A stretch of DNA of 64,000 bases from Stictocephala bisonia (Eukaryota > Arthropoda > Insecta > Hemiptera > Membracidae), in NCBI GenBank assembly GCA_035578905.1, contig JAQJVL010000081.1, positions 2,556,980 through 2,620,979 of the forward strand. Reading direction: 5' to 3'. Below the pieces are notes generated by a model. It ran no database searches. It saw nothing but the letters and a program-made list of their open reading frames with translations, and had not been told where the DNA came from. Shown here piece by piece: positions 23,380-35,927 of the stretch. The first letter of the stretch is position 1; the number at the start of each line of letters is the position of its first letter. Both the position numbers and the translations under genes were made by a program.

Positions 23380-24535
23380 TATACAGGATGTTTCAGAACT
23401 CTCTACCAACATTTTGAGGTACTGTTTCTGGGCTAAGAGTGAATCTAAATATAACATTTAAATCATATCAAAGTCATTGGTTACTCACATTCGCCATTTT
23501 ATTTTTTTCAAATTTTATTATTTTTTCTCAAAAATTGTAAACCTAGTTTTGGAATGTTGTATACACCTTAATAATAATAATGACAACATGTGAAAAAATT
23601 TTCTGAAGTAAGAATTAAAAATATCGGCCATTCAAAATGTTCAATAAAAACAACTTTTTTAATAATAATCAAATAAAACTTTTACAAAAATACCTTTTTT
23701 TTAGACAATTTAAAAAAAATTCAAACGATACCTTATTTATTTATAATGAATAAAAAATAAACAAGATATGACACTTTGTGGTGCATAGCAGTTGGTGCAG
23801 TTCAATTTACGCACCCAATACAACACTGCTTCTAACCGTGCAAGTGGACATTTTGAGCAATTCCAATAAACTAAACTGCAAAAGGCAATTAATTTATTTA
23901 ATTTAACTTATTCAATATTTATTAACTTAGTTAGGATTTTTTATTATTTTCTTAGTAAAAATCAGGTTTTAAACAATTCCTTTAGTGTTTTCAGTGCTGT
24001 ATGTAACGAAAACATAGGAAGAGTTTAAGGGAAAACAAATAAGGTTGTTTTAAATAATATTCTTATTTTTAAAGAGAACACAAATTTGAATTAACTTATA
24101 AAATCATTATTAGGGGTTAGGTGATTGTCACATTGTTGTATTGGCTGCGTACATAGACCTGCATCAACTGCCAAGCACCACAAAAAGTTTCATATCTTGT
24201 TTATTTTTTATTCAATCTAAATAAATAAGATATCATTAGATTTGTATTAAAATTGTCTAAAAGTTATTTTTATAAAAGTTTTATTCGATAATTACTTTAA
24301 AAGTTGTTCCTGTTTAAACATTTTTATGGTTGCCATTTTGAATTCATACTTCAGAAAATTTGAAATTTTTTTCCCAGGTTGCCCTTACTATAATTAATAT
24401 GTATAAAAAATTTCAAAATTTTACGTTGTACGGTTTTTGAGAAAAAATCTCATAAAAAAATGTGATATTTAGATTCACTCTTAGCCCAGAAACAGTACCT
24501 CAAAATGTTTAGAGAGTTCTTAAACATCCTCTATA
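23380..24535. mobile_element. Foldback-type element 2 (long inverted repeat, about 1.15 kb)
   Basis: The ends TATACAGGATGTTTCAGAAC and its inverted partner at 24516-24535 open arms of about 400-450 bp that share TTTTGAGGTACTGTTTCTGG and AAAAATAAACAAGATATGA. TA dinucleotides at both edges could be a TA target duplication, which would suggest a Tc1/mariner-type origin. No transposase was seen. Confidence 0.75.
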
Positions 24536-24659
24536 TTGGAAGCATCAGTTTCATAGTAAACAGGTGGTTGTGACTGAGGGAATCACCCAAAAGCTAAACA
24601 AAATTTACATCAACAAATTATTTGAACAGTATGGTTATAGAATAATGAACAATTTGCTT

Positions 24660-24903
24660 TTGGAGGTTCATATTATTATGCCATTTCACTCTCCGCCCTC
24701 ACAGCGATTGAAACTTCGCTGTTTGTAGGTAAGTCATTGAATAACCACGACCGTAACACTACTGCTCCAAAACATTTTAATCACTCATTAAATGACCGAG
24801 CAGTAGCGTTACGGTCATGGTTATTCAATGACCTACCTACAAACAGCGAAGTTTCAATCACTGTGAGGGCGGAGAGTGAAAAGGCATAATAATATGAACC
24901 TTC
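24660..24903. mobile_element. Near-perfect hairpin MITE (about 244 bp)
   Basis: The arms, about 108 bp each, pair almost completely: GGTTCATATTATTATGCC at the left and GGCATAATAATATGAACC at the right, with GCTGTTTGTAGGTA inside. The loop is only about 25 bp. A transcript of either strand would form a long stem. Confidence 0.85.
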
Positions 24904-26679
24904 AATAATTAACAATCTCTCCAAATAACAACAAATACCATAGTCTTGCTTTTGGAATTGGAAATAAACTTAAAAGGTTAAGAATGTCAAGCATCTAACC
25001 TGTCTCGACATAAATGTTTAGCAGCGAATGTATTCTACTAAATATACATAACTCATTACGTCTATTAAGCGTTAAAACAAACGTTTTGCCAAATATGAAT
25101 GATTTTGAACAATTTAAAAAATCAATTATTTACAGTTTTACTAATGCAGTTGTTTTTCTACTTGTAGAAACTGAAGACCCTTATACTTCAAAAGGAAAGT
25201 TGCAATGACATTTAAGTTTGGTAATTGTAAACAATAGTTGAAAATACATAATCGACATTGGCAAAATAGAAATGTTTAGAGGCGTTATTACATTTAGATT
25301 AAATCATAATATATTACTTCTAGAGGCAGTAGAACTAAAATATTTTAACAGTGAATGGACAGCAGCATATCTGTGGTAAACTAGACAAAACATTCACAGG
25401 TAAAAACTGAGAAACATTTCAGGGTCCTTTAGTTCTATAGTACTTCTCTGCTACTGACTGAAGAAGCCAACAGCCCGACTCAGTCTGCTATCCATTTACT
25501 GTTCACATAGTCATAATAGAGCTTTTAGTGTTAATGATAAAATATTAGTTATAGATAAGCTACTTACAGTATATAGTAAAGTTAGTATGTTGAGGGAATG
25601 GGATCAAAGAAAGAGACCTGTGTAGAGAATGAATCTAGCAAGCACAACAATCAAACCAACAATACACAAACACAAGTCGTGCAGATATCACCTGGAGGCC
25701 ACGGGCAGAACTAGAACCACCACCACCCTACCTCCCACCACCATGTATATTGCCAACAGAACAAATACACAATTCTGCACATTTTCAATGCTAAGACCAC
25801 TAAATGCAACCATTAAATTGAACAATTCCTGGTTGCATATTCTTCTTTTAGTTTGTTTAGAGGACTTATTTTTCTTTCTAAAATCACTTTTTTATAATTT
25901 TTTGAAATACAAAATATAATTTGTTTAGTTCTAAAACGATACAGTTTAATTATACAACAAATTTTAGACAACTTATAGTTATAATTTTTATCACGTTATT
26001 ATGCTTAATGATGATAATAAAGAAATAGCCAACAACTATTTAATTTAATGAACTTAGTTTTGCTAGGATCTTTTATTTTTTAGCTTGAATAAAGTTTTTT
26101 ATGCCTTTAAGGCAGCGAAGGACTTGGTTTTGTTTCAGTTTTTTAATACGATAATATTAAATGATGTAAATCAGCCAGTAAATGAATTAATCTAAATGCT
26201 CGATAAATTCAATTTTAAGAAATTCATGAATTTATATTGATTGATGTTTTACTCATAAACACACGGCACACCAAGCTTTTATGTTGTGAGTAATTCCTGT
26301 TTGGATTAGAGTTTCACACTCCAGTAAATGTTTTAAATTCAACAGCTTTTATTGAAGGAAGGTAGTAAAATTACAAAAGTTTTATAAGTTTCTAGAAAAT
26401 ACTACTACAGCATTACAATATTTGTTGTATAAATTAATGAAATCAATATTTCAGTTTTAAAAGGCCATCAGTTTAACTGTTTTAAGCCCATTTCAGAGGA
26501 TTTCTAACTAATTACGCAACTAATACTTCACTTTTATTTTTCCAAACTAATCCATGATTAACATGGAACTAAATTTAAGCGATAAGTAAGAATTCTTTAC
26601 ATGAAAATTTAAATGATGCTTCAGAATTATAATGTATTGACAGAAATAGAAAATAATATTCCTTAACAACATTATGCTA

Positions 26680-26827
26680 AAAATATCAGGGCTAGAAGAA
26701 ATGTGACAGCCCTCTTAAAATATCAGGGCTAGAAGAAATGTGACAGCCCTCTTAAAATATCAGGGCTAGAAGAAATGTGACAGCCCTTTTAAAATATCAG
26801 GGCTAGAAGAAATGTGACAGCCCTTTT
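26680..26827 (+). repeat. 37-bp tandem repeat, 4 copies
   Basis: The unit starts AAAATATCAGGGCTAGAAGA and ends GTGACAGCCCTCTT. It begins at 26680, 26717, 26754 and 26791. Each unit contains the inverted pair AGGGCT/AGCCCT. The copies differ only at C/T near the end. Confidence 0.9.
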
Positions 26828-27192
26828 AAAATACCTAATGATGGAAATCTTTAAATTATCATATTTATTTATTTATTAATCGGTCAGTCTAGTATTTACT
26901 GACAATAATCAAAATGCAATGTAAATTTAGTTATCAATGACCTCAACGTGAACTTTGTACAGTATAAAGAACACACGGATCCTTTTTTTTTCCAAACAAA
27001 ATATCTGGTAAAACTGTCAAACATAAATGAGACATTAGAAAACTCTTGACTAAATAAGTGTACAGCAATGTTTGTCTTAACAGATTTTTATAATTAAGTA
27101 AGTTAAAATGATCTATAAAAGCATGTATGGTATGAAGAACCCAGATTATGGTGTGAGGGGAGAGTGGATGTGCGAGTGGTGGCAGCACTGAC

Positions 27193-27300
27193 CTGCTCCG
27201 TGACTGCAGGACTTGCCACCTCGCATACCTTGCTGGCCAGCAGACTCTTGATGAGGGAGGAGCTGCCCCCCACCACCTCCCCCTCCAGTACATCACACGA
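27193..27300 (-). CDS. Bap170: Bap170/ARID2 exon 5 of 7 (SSLIKSLL motif)
   Basis: A short 108-bp exon of 36 codons, phase 0 at both ends, with acceptor TTTGGTAG| and donor GAGCAG|GTCAGT. It encodes SCDVLEGEVVGGSSSLIKSL, then LASKVCEVASPAVTEQ. Vertebrate ARID2 carries a short conserved GESSLIKQLL motif inside its long Gln-rich linker, and this exon looks like the insect counterpart. An alternative internal donor at AAG|GTATGC, after SLLASK, would give a shorter in-frame exon, so alternative 5' splice-site use is possible. The motif's function is unknown to me. Confidence 0.75.
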
Positions 27301-27784
27301 CTACCAAACACAACATGTGATAACAATCTACATAACTAAATAATATAGGACCAACAAAATCAACTAAATAATAAATATAATTTCAAAAAACCTGAAACAA
27401 GTAATATAACAATTTATTCTTACATTAAGTTTCAAATTGAATAAAACTAATTCTCTAAACGTTTTATTAATTGGTTAAAATAAATCACTATAACCAACAA
27501 AAACTAAGAAAAAGGAAAACTGGAATAATAGGATTTAGTGGTCAAGTAAAGAAATAAAGTCCATAGTTAGCTTTGTAGCTTGGCAACTGTCTTTAAATAT
27601 AATCTTTGTTGAAAACGAAATAAGAGCATTGCTTCATGCTATCTGATGTATAACCATTTCATCCTACCACTCGTTTTTCGCCCATCTGCAAGCAGGTATT
27701 TGCCACTTGGTTTGTTTCAGAATAGCATTTAGACTGTTTAACAGACATATTATTGTAATCCTCCTTCCTGCTGTCTAATCAAAT

Positions 27785-29644
27785 TAAGGATGTGCGATGC
27801 ATCAAAAAATCAATGTGATTCGATTCAGGACTAGTCAAAATTTTGATGCATCGATAGTGCCACAAAGCATAAGCAATATCGAGTCTCAGAATTATTCTGA
27901 TGTGCCAAAACAACAAATTATTACAAAAATTTCACAAAAATTTCATTTTTAATCTATAATATTTATTGGTTTGTCTTTTAGAACTAATATATTAATGTTT
28001 TAAATAAAATATTTTGCAATAAAATCATTGTAAAATGATTATTACTTGAGTTTGTTTTCATTTCGAATGAACAGGGATGAGCGCTATCAAACACAAACCT
28101 GATTATTGCGATATCGAATACAGAGTTCGACCTGGAGATAACTCATACTGATATGAACATGACAAAAGTCCATCAAGTAATGTGTATGGGGATCGTATTT
28201 ATGAACACGAATCAGAAGAACATTCCCATACAGACAGTGGATCTATTTCAGTTGGGTATCATAATTTACGAACATGAATCAATAGAACATTTCAATATAA
28301 ACAGTGAATTTATTTCAGTTAGTTGGCAATTATTTTGGATCTGTATATCAAATACTACGAATTGTTGAAGATAATTGGTCTTTAACTGTGTTTGTGAATA
28401 TTGTTGATAACAGTAAAATATTCCTGATAACATCAGTCCATTTGTTAGTAAATTTTGTTATCACTTCCTGTCTGATAGGGTACCTGGCCTCTACAGTCCA
28501 TCATTAAAATCTTTTCCAATCAAAATACAGTCTTACCTTGTTTTCTTTTATAAATTAAAACCTATTTCATTTTCAATAATTTGTGATGCATTTTTATTAT
28601 TTCGTATTTATCGATTTCATTTCAGTTAGTTCGTTGGCACTGTGTTCTAAAATACAATACTCAAGTTTATTTGCAATAAAAAAGTACAATTTAATGTTAA
28701 TTAATTATTAAAAGCAACTTTATTAACATCTATTTTCAACCTGTTTATTGGGAAATATTTTTAAAACGCAATCTACTCGGTAAATTATATTTTATTGTAT
28801 AATATAAATATGTGTATACTGTTTTATTAATTTTAGTATATTGAATAAACAATAATGGATTGTTATACTTCAAGCAAAATTATGCTCTTCTAAAAAATTG
28901 TTTGATTTAGTAAGCTTTATTTATCTATGCTTATGTAATTTTACACTATTTTTTATTTCAGTAAACTCATTGTCAATAAAAAAATAAACATTTATATAGG
29001 ACCGTCAGCATTTACTAACAATTATAGTGAATAGCATAATTAAATTGCTTTCCATTATTTTATACATTCTTCTTTTTGCCTGTGAAATATATTATTTTAA
29101 CTGTAACAAATTACATTTGTGTAGTTTTGACCAATTACTCCCCACAACAACAATAAAGTACAACTATTTTCAATTAAATTTAATGCAGAGCCATTAACTT
29201 TCTTTATTACTATCTTTTCCATTATTTATCCCTCTTTTGGTGTTAAACAAATCTATTAAGCCCTAAAATTCTATTTCAAAATAATTGTGATTTATTGTAC
29301 TTTAGGCCTTCTGCATTTTGTGAATCCCTTCGTCTTATTTAAGTACTGTATATTATTTTAAACTGACCTTCTAAATTGTATAGAAGTTTATTTTTATATT
29401 TTTGTTTCATACATATAATATTAACTAGCTAACATTTATATGATCAATAAAGTTATGTTTTAAATTGTCTTTCTTTGTACTAGCAAGATACAGTACCTGT
29501 AGCAAAAGGTATTATTGTTACACTGCCCCTTCTAAAACTTTAATCTAAAAACCATAAATTCTGTATGTGTGCATCGAATCAAAATTCTTTGAATCGCATT
29601 GCTGCATCGAATCGAAATAAAATTTGCTGCATAGCACACCCCTA
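27785..29644. mobile_element. hAT-type non-autonomous element, 1860 bp
   Basis: The termini TAAGGATGTGCGATGC and GCATAGCACACCCCTA match as inverted repeats at 13 of 16 positions. The element is flanked by an 8-bp target duplication with one mismatch (AATCAAAT at 27777, AACCAAAT at 29645). Subterminal GCATCGA/TCGAATC motifs are repeated at both ends, as hAT transposase-binding arrays often are. Internal ORFs (28153-28507) are short and unrecognised, so the element is non-coding or decayed. Confidence 0.8.
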
Positions 29645-30711
29645 AACCAAATCAGCATAATATCCTTAATGGTACAGGAAACCATTTAACATTTTGACGG
29701 AAAAAATTTAATATATTAGTTATCACATTTGAAATACTTGGTGTCAATAACGTTTATTCATTTATAAGTTCAATTTTGTTTCAAAAGAATCACTCTCTTC
29801 CATTTAACATTCATATAAAAACACAGTAATATAGTAATAAACAATAACTGTATCAATAAAAGTTAAAGGAAAGCGAAATCACAAGTCGACTTAACTAAAG
29901 CAATTACATATATTGGAGGTGCAGAGTCAACTGAGCTAATTGTTAATTAGGAATGAGTTCCGGTTGGCCATTATTCCTAGAATTTGTAATATCATAAACA
30001 CTTGACATGAAGGCCTGCCCCTAAAGCGGCTTGACCTAGCAGCAACAGACACTGTTTACTCAATCTCGCCTGTCAATCTTAACTTCTTGCATAAAATTGT
30101 CCTGCTAATAAAAACCTGATTTTTTTTTATCTCCTGACGACTAGTTTAAGTGATCTGATAAGATTTGGTGATTTAAGATTTAAGTGATAAGATTTGGCAC
30201 TAGGATAAGTGGGAGTTTAGTGTATCTTTAAAATGCTAGATTCATAGAATAGTGTTGATTTGATAAAAATAATACAAAAATTAAAATAACTAATGGCACT
30301 AATTTGAAAAATAAAAAAAAATGTAATTACACAATGCATCATGTAGATAGTTACGGAAATCAATCAAATATTTCTCTGTGGTCATGTCTTACAAAATTAT
30401 AACCAAGAAAATTGTTCTTGTGTTAATACAGGTCCTCCTTATCAACATGTATCTAATTGTGAAATTAGTTTAAATTACTGAATATTATTAACAATGGAAT
30501 TAAATGTTTCTATACTTTTTTAAATATTAAAATCCAACAATAAGACAAACTTTTTGAATGTGTATAAATTAATCAAGACTGTTCCCAACGCTACAACAAT
30601 AACAAAATAGTATTAATTCTTTTTAATTAGGTTATAAGGTAACTAGATAACTCTTGTAATTAAGAAAGTATGAAGACTGATAATTTTTTTGTCACTGATT
30701 GTCAAATGTAG

Positions 30712-31049
30712 TATTAGTATATGGGAGAGATAGGACATCAGCAAACTTACCTTAGAAGACTAGTTCACTAACACCAGAGTAGTAGTAACATACACAAAAG
30801 AATCACATAATCACACACATTTTCAGTACCACTGGCACTTTCTTCAGGTACTGAAGCAATACTCCACTCAACTATTGCTTTCACTCTCTCTCTCTCTTTA
30901 CTCATCTGAAGAAAGTGCCAGTGGTACTGAAAATTTGTGTGATTATGTGATTCTTTTGTGTATGTTACTACTACTCTGGTGTTAGTGAACTTGTCTTCTA
31001 AGGTAAGTTTGCTGATGTCCTATCTCCCCAATATACTAATTCCTGGCCT
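30712..31049. mobile_element. Inverted-repeat MITE with about 140-bp arms
   Basis: The left arm (30712-30855) and right arm (about 30902-31049) pair over ATTAGTATA, AGATAGGACATCAGCAAAC and ATTCTTTTGTGTATGTTACT. The spacer is about 45 bp and contains a (CT)n tract. Fragments of the same family lie at 3436 and 58828. Confidence 0.85.
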
Positions 31050-32474
31050 AATGCCCTTTAACCTAACTTAAAATGAAGTATAAAACTGTGTAATAACTTC
31101 TACAATGCCATTTTAACCTCAAATATTCTTTTATGTTAGAATCAACTTCTCATAGACACAAGTCTTCATTTGTAAATTACAATCAAAAAGTTCAGTAGAG
31201 CACATGGGGAATGGAAAGATGTTCTTAAATTTAATGTATCATATCTAAAAATCCAAAATAATAATAATAAGAGCAACAATTCTTTAAATTACAAATATAA
31301 AAAAAATTTATCAAAAATAAAAATACTGACATGCAACTATCTATTAGTCTACATTCATTTACTTGTTTGATTTGATGAGTTTATTATTAATTAAAAAATA
31401 ATATAAACCTACAATATTAATTGAAAATGAATTAATACAAATAACAGTATTAATTAGAATAAATACCATTTAAAGTTAGAAATAAATTTATTAATTACAT
31501 AATTGATAAAAACTTTGAACACTTAATGAGAACAATAAAATGTGAAAATATGAATTAACATGTTTTTTTGTTATACATTAAGAAAATAGTGAGCTTTTCA
31601 ATTTGTCTTTCCTATTGAACCGAAATGTATATTATTTAGTGTAAAATATGTGTTTGTGAAATGGACAGAAAAAGTTTTGTGTTATTCATTTGGCAAATGT
31701 TATTTTGTACATATTTTAAGTGGTTATTGATAAAAATCTGCATTTACTAAAATTATACTGCATACTATTTATAAGCTTACACTATAACACCACAAAAACT
31801 ATAAGAGATAGAGTATCTTTTGAGCAGGTAGGCTTTACAAAATTACAGGTTTAAATATAGTTCCTAACTTGGTTTATCACATCTTATTCTTACAAAAGTA
31901 CAAAATATTCATATTTATATGGATTTTTTCATTTTAGTTATTTGGTTGTCATTATATTACTTAGTACATAAGTAAGTTTTCCATGGGGAGAAAACAAAAT
32001 ACAATACTCCATAAATAATTTTATAATTATATTATAGCCACAAGGATTACTGTAGTAGCCTCCATTAGGGCAAAAGAAATCAAACAAATTCAAAATAAAG
32101 GTAGAATAAAACAACTCATCAAATCATACAAAATTGATTCTTGAATTTGAAGAATCAAAATCAACTATCAATCATTCTTAGAACACCATCAACCGAATCT
32201 TAAGCCAGACTAGATCACAGTTAAGCATAAACAAACATATATAAAATACTGTTTTTATTATAAACAATTATAGGCCAGTTTGAATCTTCGTGAATGTTCC
32301 ACTTTGATAATAAGTATAACATTAACCCAACACTGTTTTCCTAGAGAAAACTTTTGTTTGTTTACAAATTGAATTGTCTGACTTGAACACAACTTTTTGA
32401 AATATGTAACTGTAATGGTCTTTTCTGTTTTCTGTTTTAAGTATAGATTAATTTAAATATGTGTATGTTGAAGA

Positions 32475-32625
32475 GTAATTTATTGTAAAATTTTAATATA
32501 TAGTAATTTATCGTTGAATTTTAATACATGGTAATTTTATTGTTGAATTTTATTATGTAATTATTTATTGTTAAATTTTAATATATAGTGATTTAATGTA
32601 GTTTTAATATGTAATGATTTATTGA
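32475..32625 (+). repeat. Degenerate AT-rich tandem repeat
   Basis: About four imperfect units of roughly 38 bp built on GTAATTTATTGTTGAATTTTAATA. Low complexity. Confidence 0.5.
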
Positions 32626-32689
32626 TAAGCAAATTTTGACAGAGTGAAACTGCCTAACTGCCTTGTTTTAGATTAGAGTTGTACTTGTA

Positions 32690-32755
32690 GATTTGACATG
32701 TCCTATTCAAACTTATGTTTGTCAACGGAATAAATGATTCTTGATTCTTGATTGG
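32690..32755 (+). mobile_element. Retroelement-like 3' tail
   Basis: GGAATAAATGATTCTTGATTC then TTGATT: a polyadenylation-like signal followed by a short GATTCTT tandem, the form of many LINE 3' ends. No coding sequence was recognised upstream. Confidence 0.35.
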
Positions 32756-33069
32756 GCAATTTAACATACAAAGAAATGAAATGCTAACAAACTACTTTGT
32801 TAAGTTGTTAATATTTCAAATGTTGTCTTTTTACTTGAACTAGAACTAAGTTGGATGATATATAGCAATAATTTAATAACTATGGTCATTCTAACAGAAG
32901 TTGAGTTGACCCTTTACAACATTGGAGTTACCAGACTATTTAATTGCCTAGATTGTGACAACTTCTTAATACTGTACAAAATAAATCTTCTAAAGCAAGA
33001 TTTAAAAAATGTAGTGATATGCATAACTGTGATGGCATGATTCGATTAATACAAGGCCACTACACCTAC

Positions 33070-33256
33070 CTTGGTTTTGGTCTCTTTCTTGGTGGGGGTG
33101 GGCGCGCTCAGCTGAGCTTTGAGGATAGGTGAGGCAGGCGGGGGCGGGGGAGTGGGGGCAGGGGTGGGACGGCCGCGCACCTGTATGCCTTCAAAGTATT
33201 GCAACGTGTCGCCTCCTAACCCAGGCTTTGGACCTACACTGGCTCCAAACACCGAC
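33070..33256 (-). CDS. Bap170: Bap170/ARID2 exon 4 of 7 (end of RFX domain, proline-rich linker)
   Basis: A 187-bp exon with acceptor TTATCAG|G and donor ACCAAG|GTAGGT. Its first base completes the split Arg codon, giving CVRSVFGASVGPKPG across the junction. That closes the RFX winged helix and supports both splice sites independently. After LGGDTLQYFEGIQVRGRP it is strongly proline-rich (PTPAPTPPPPPASP) and ends KKETKTK in phase 0. The segment is GC-rich compared with the surrounding intron, as expected of coding sequence in this AT-rich locus. The proline tract is likely a disordered linker. Confidence 0.85.
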
Positions 33257-33634
33257 CTGATAAAAAGAAAAGGTCCTTAAAAATTATCAAGCAAATTAAG
33301 AAACATGATATCTATCTAGTTTCAGGTTGTTTTATAATCCTTTTTCAGGATATAAAATATACTGATTATAAAACTACTATAAAACCGTATTTAATATTAA
33401 TTAGCTAACTTTTAAAGGTTGGTAAATTTGTATTTATATTTTTATTTATTTTTATCACCTTTAAAACTCTTTCATGCACTGTTTCCTGGGCATTAAACTT
33501 GTCAATTCATTACTGTAAAGAACAATTGTAAGATATAAATTACAATACATGAGCGAGTTGTGCACTAAAAGTAAGGAATTCAATTTGTAAGTAAACTTTG
33601 TATATAGGACTACAAATGTATCATGTATAATATA

Positions 33635-35275
33635 TAGGGGTGTGCGAATACTCGAAATTTCGAGTATTTGATCGAGTATTTTACTACTCGAACTCGGCTC
33701 GAAGCTTCCGAAACTACTCGAAGTTTCGATTAAGTATGTCACGATATATCAGATTTACATCTTAATATAGTTTTAAGACTAACCAGTTTTATAAGTTATG
33801 AATAAAAACTTGCGCTTTCTTGTGTTTTATTTTACCCTTAATCATACGTTATCAGTTTGGTACGCGTAATTATGAACTAAACAATACGCCTAAGAATAGG
33901 TAGTACAGGACGACAGTGAAATGAACTAGTCGACGTAGTGAACGAGTTCGTTCATTATGATTTGAACTAGTTCAATTCAAAGTGATCAACAGAGCTGGGA
34001 AGGTAGCGATCACGGCAAATAGTTACCGTAGTAGCGATCACACATGTTGGTTGTCCAAGTCTACTAGTCACTTGTAACCTAACCTAAAATAGCGTGAATA
34101 AAACAGAAGTGCTGTTTAGTGTCTTTATGACCCAAGAAAGGGGACGAGAGATCCAGTTCAAGATACTCAAAAAGGCCTGTTACCGATACAAATCTAATGG
34201 TCTGTACGCCGTGGAAATTATGCATATTTTCGTTCATATCAATAATATCGCTCCATCAAAAGGGTCCCGAGAACGGATCACTATACATCCCAAGAATCAA
34301 ACTTCCCCTAGGCGAAAGTACATCTCGCTTTTGATGTACGTACGTGCAAGGAACCGTTCAGCTCCTTTTCGGAACTGAAATTATTGTATATTTCTTGGGA
34401 GTCGATTGAGGTCTATTTTGTTTTTTAATCTGAGCAGGGAATCGTCCAATGGTTGACGTAAGAAAATACCGTATCGTATCATATCAAATATGGTAATGAC
34501 GTTCTAGCAGCGTGTGACACAACATTATTGATTTATTTTCTATTAAATAAAAATTAGATATATACTGTATATCCGTGGTGAACGTCTATTAATTATTATT
34601 CCGTAAACACCTTCGATTGCCAAAACTGTGTGTAACATTTGCGCATACGATATTTTTTCCTGTCAAATTGTTTAACGGTTTTCTGACTAGCTTGGAGTGT
34701 AACACAGTTGAAGTGTAAAAGGTGGTAAAGTACGATAATTTTGATTTGTAAACTCACTGAACGGTTCCCTGTTCACATTGACGTCGATGTAAAATGTTGT
34801 AAAATAATCAACCCAAGTGAGGGAGAAACAATGCGGAAGATATTTTCTAAACAAAATACGACGAATTTAGACTCGGAAAATAACTTTTATTGAACCGAAG
34901 CCATATCACAGGTCTTGGTTTTTTTTTTATAATTTAGCTGCCCACAATATTCACTGTGTCACTAGTTGGCTGATATTTCAGACTGCATCTCGTCGCCAAT
35001 ATCGGCTAGACCTATTATATTAGCCGACTACGTCTATGGTACAGTTACAAATATTACAGTTACAAACAAATCAAAATTATTGTGTTCAGTTTAGATGTAT
35101 ATATTTACAAATTTGGCAAAACTTAACATAGGCTTAGGATGGTGTCTTGCCTTTTACAGTTGTCTTGGGTGAACAGGAAATCCTTCTGTAAATACTCGCT
35201 CGAAAATACTCGATACTCGAAAAAATGCCAACTAATCGACTCGGAACTCAAAAATCATTACTCGCACACCCCTAA
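33635..35275. mobile_element. hAT-type non-autonomous element, 1641 bp
   Basis: The termini are TAGGGGTGTGCGA and TCGCACACCCCTA, flanked by a perfect 8-bp target duplication ATAATATA (33627-33634 and 35276-35283). ACTCGA/TCGAGTA motifs are repeated at both ends. An internal 94-residue ORF (34094-34378) shows no transposase motif. The right end is shared with the fragments at 14442 and 4080, so a family has spread in this genome. Confidence 0.88.
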
Positions 35276-35927
35276 TAATATATACATGCATAACAGAGTG
35301 GCCACTCAATCAATTTTCAAATTCCTGATTATTGCCCGGTTGAATTCCTGATTATTGTTTAAGGTTGAATCTGCCCATAACCACTTTCTTCAAAACAGTA
35401 CAGATTTGAAAGTTCTTCACCAACACACGTCTGTTGGATTCTTTAGTTTTACTGGCAATTTTTAAAACATGAAGAGTATATTTTGTTTATAATTTAAAGA
35501 CAATCATTTGCAAAGTTCATAATTTTGTTTTATTTGTATTATTAATATGGAGCTTAACTCATACCAAACCATCTGGTAGTACAAAGGCATCTGAGATCAA
35601 AGTTCACTTGGACCTGTCTCAGTCTACAATTCTCGTTCCATCAAGTAAGTGTTCCCTTTGGACACAATCAACAATTTTACTTTCAAAATTAAAGTACTTT
35701 ACTAACATGCTACAAAAATTTTGGTCCTTCGATCCATATGATTAAAATCAAGTGATTTTGGTAATTACAGTAGATTTTTTATTAATTAATATTGTAAAAA
35801 TCTCCAAGTTTCAACAAACAAAGTGTCTGCCTACTGTAAGTTATATGCTCTTTATTTCAACATAAAAATTTAATTGTAAAGTTAATGAGTAGTAAAAGCA
35901 AAATTTAATTCCATTACTTTTATTATA

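Larger units (their letters stand above)
20992..27192 (-). other. Bap170 intron between exons 5 and 6 (6.2 kb)
   Basis: It carries three long inverted-repeat elements in 2.9 kb (22023-24903) and a 37-bp tandem repeat at 26680. 24904-26679 has only short ORFs without recognisable domains. Confidence 0.7.
27301..33069 (-). other. Bap170 intron between exons 4 and 5 (5.8 kb)
   Basis: It contains a hAT element (27785-29644), an inverted-repeat MITE (30712-31049), degenerate AT repeats near 32.5 kb and a retroelement-like 3' tail near 32.75 kb. 31050-32470 is AT-rich with nothing I can assign. Confidence 0.7.

Noticed and set aside
26680..26827. 37-bp repeats considered as CRISPR repeats
   Set aside because: Simple head-to-tail tandem repeat without spacers.
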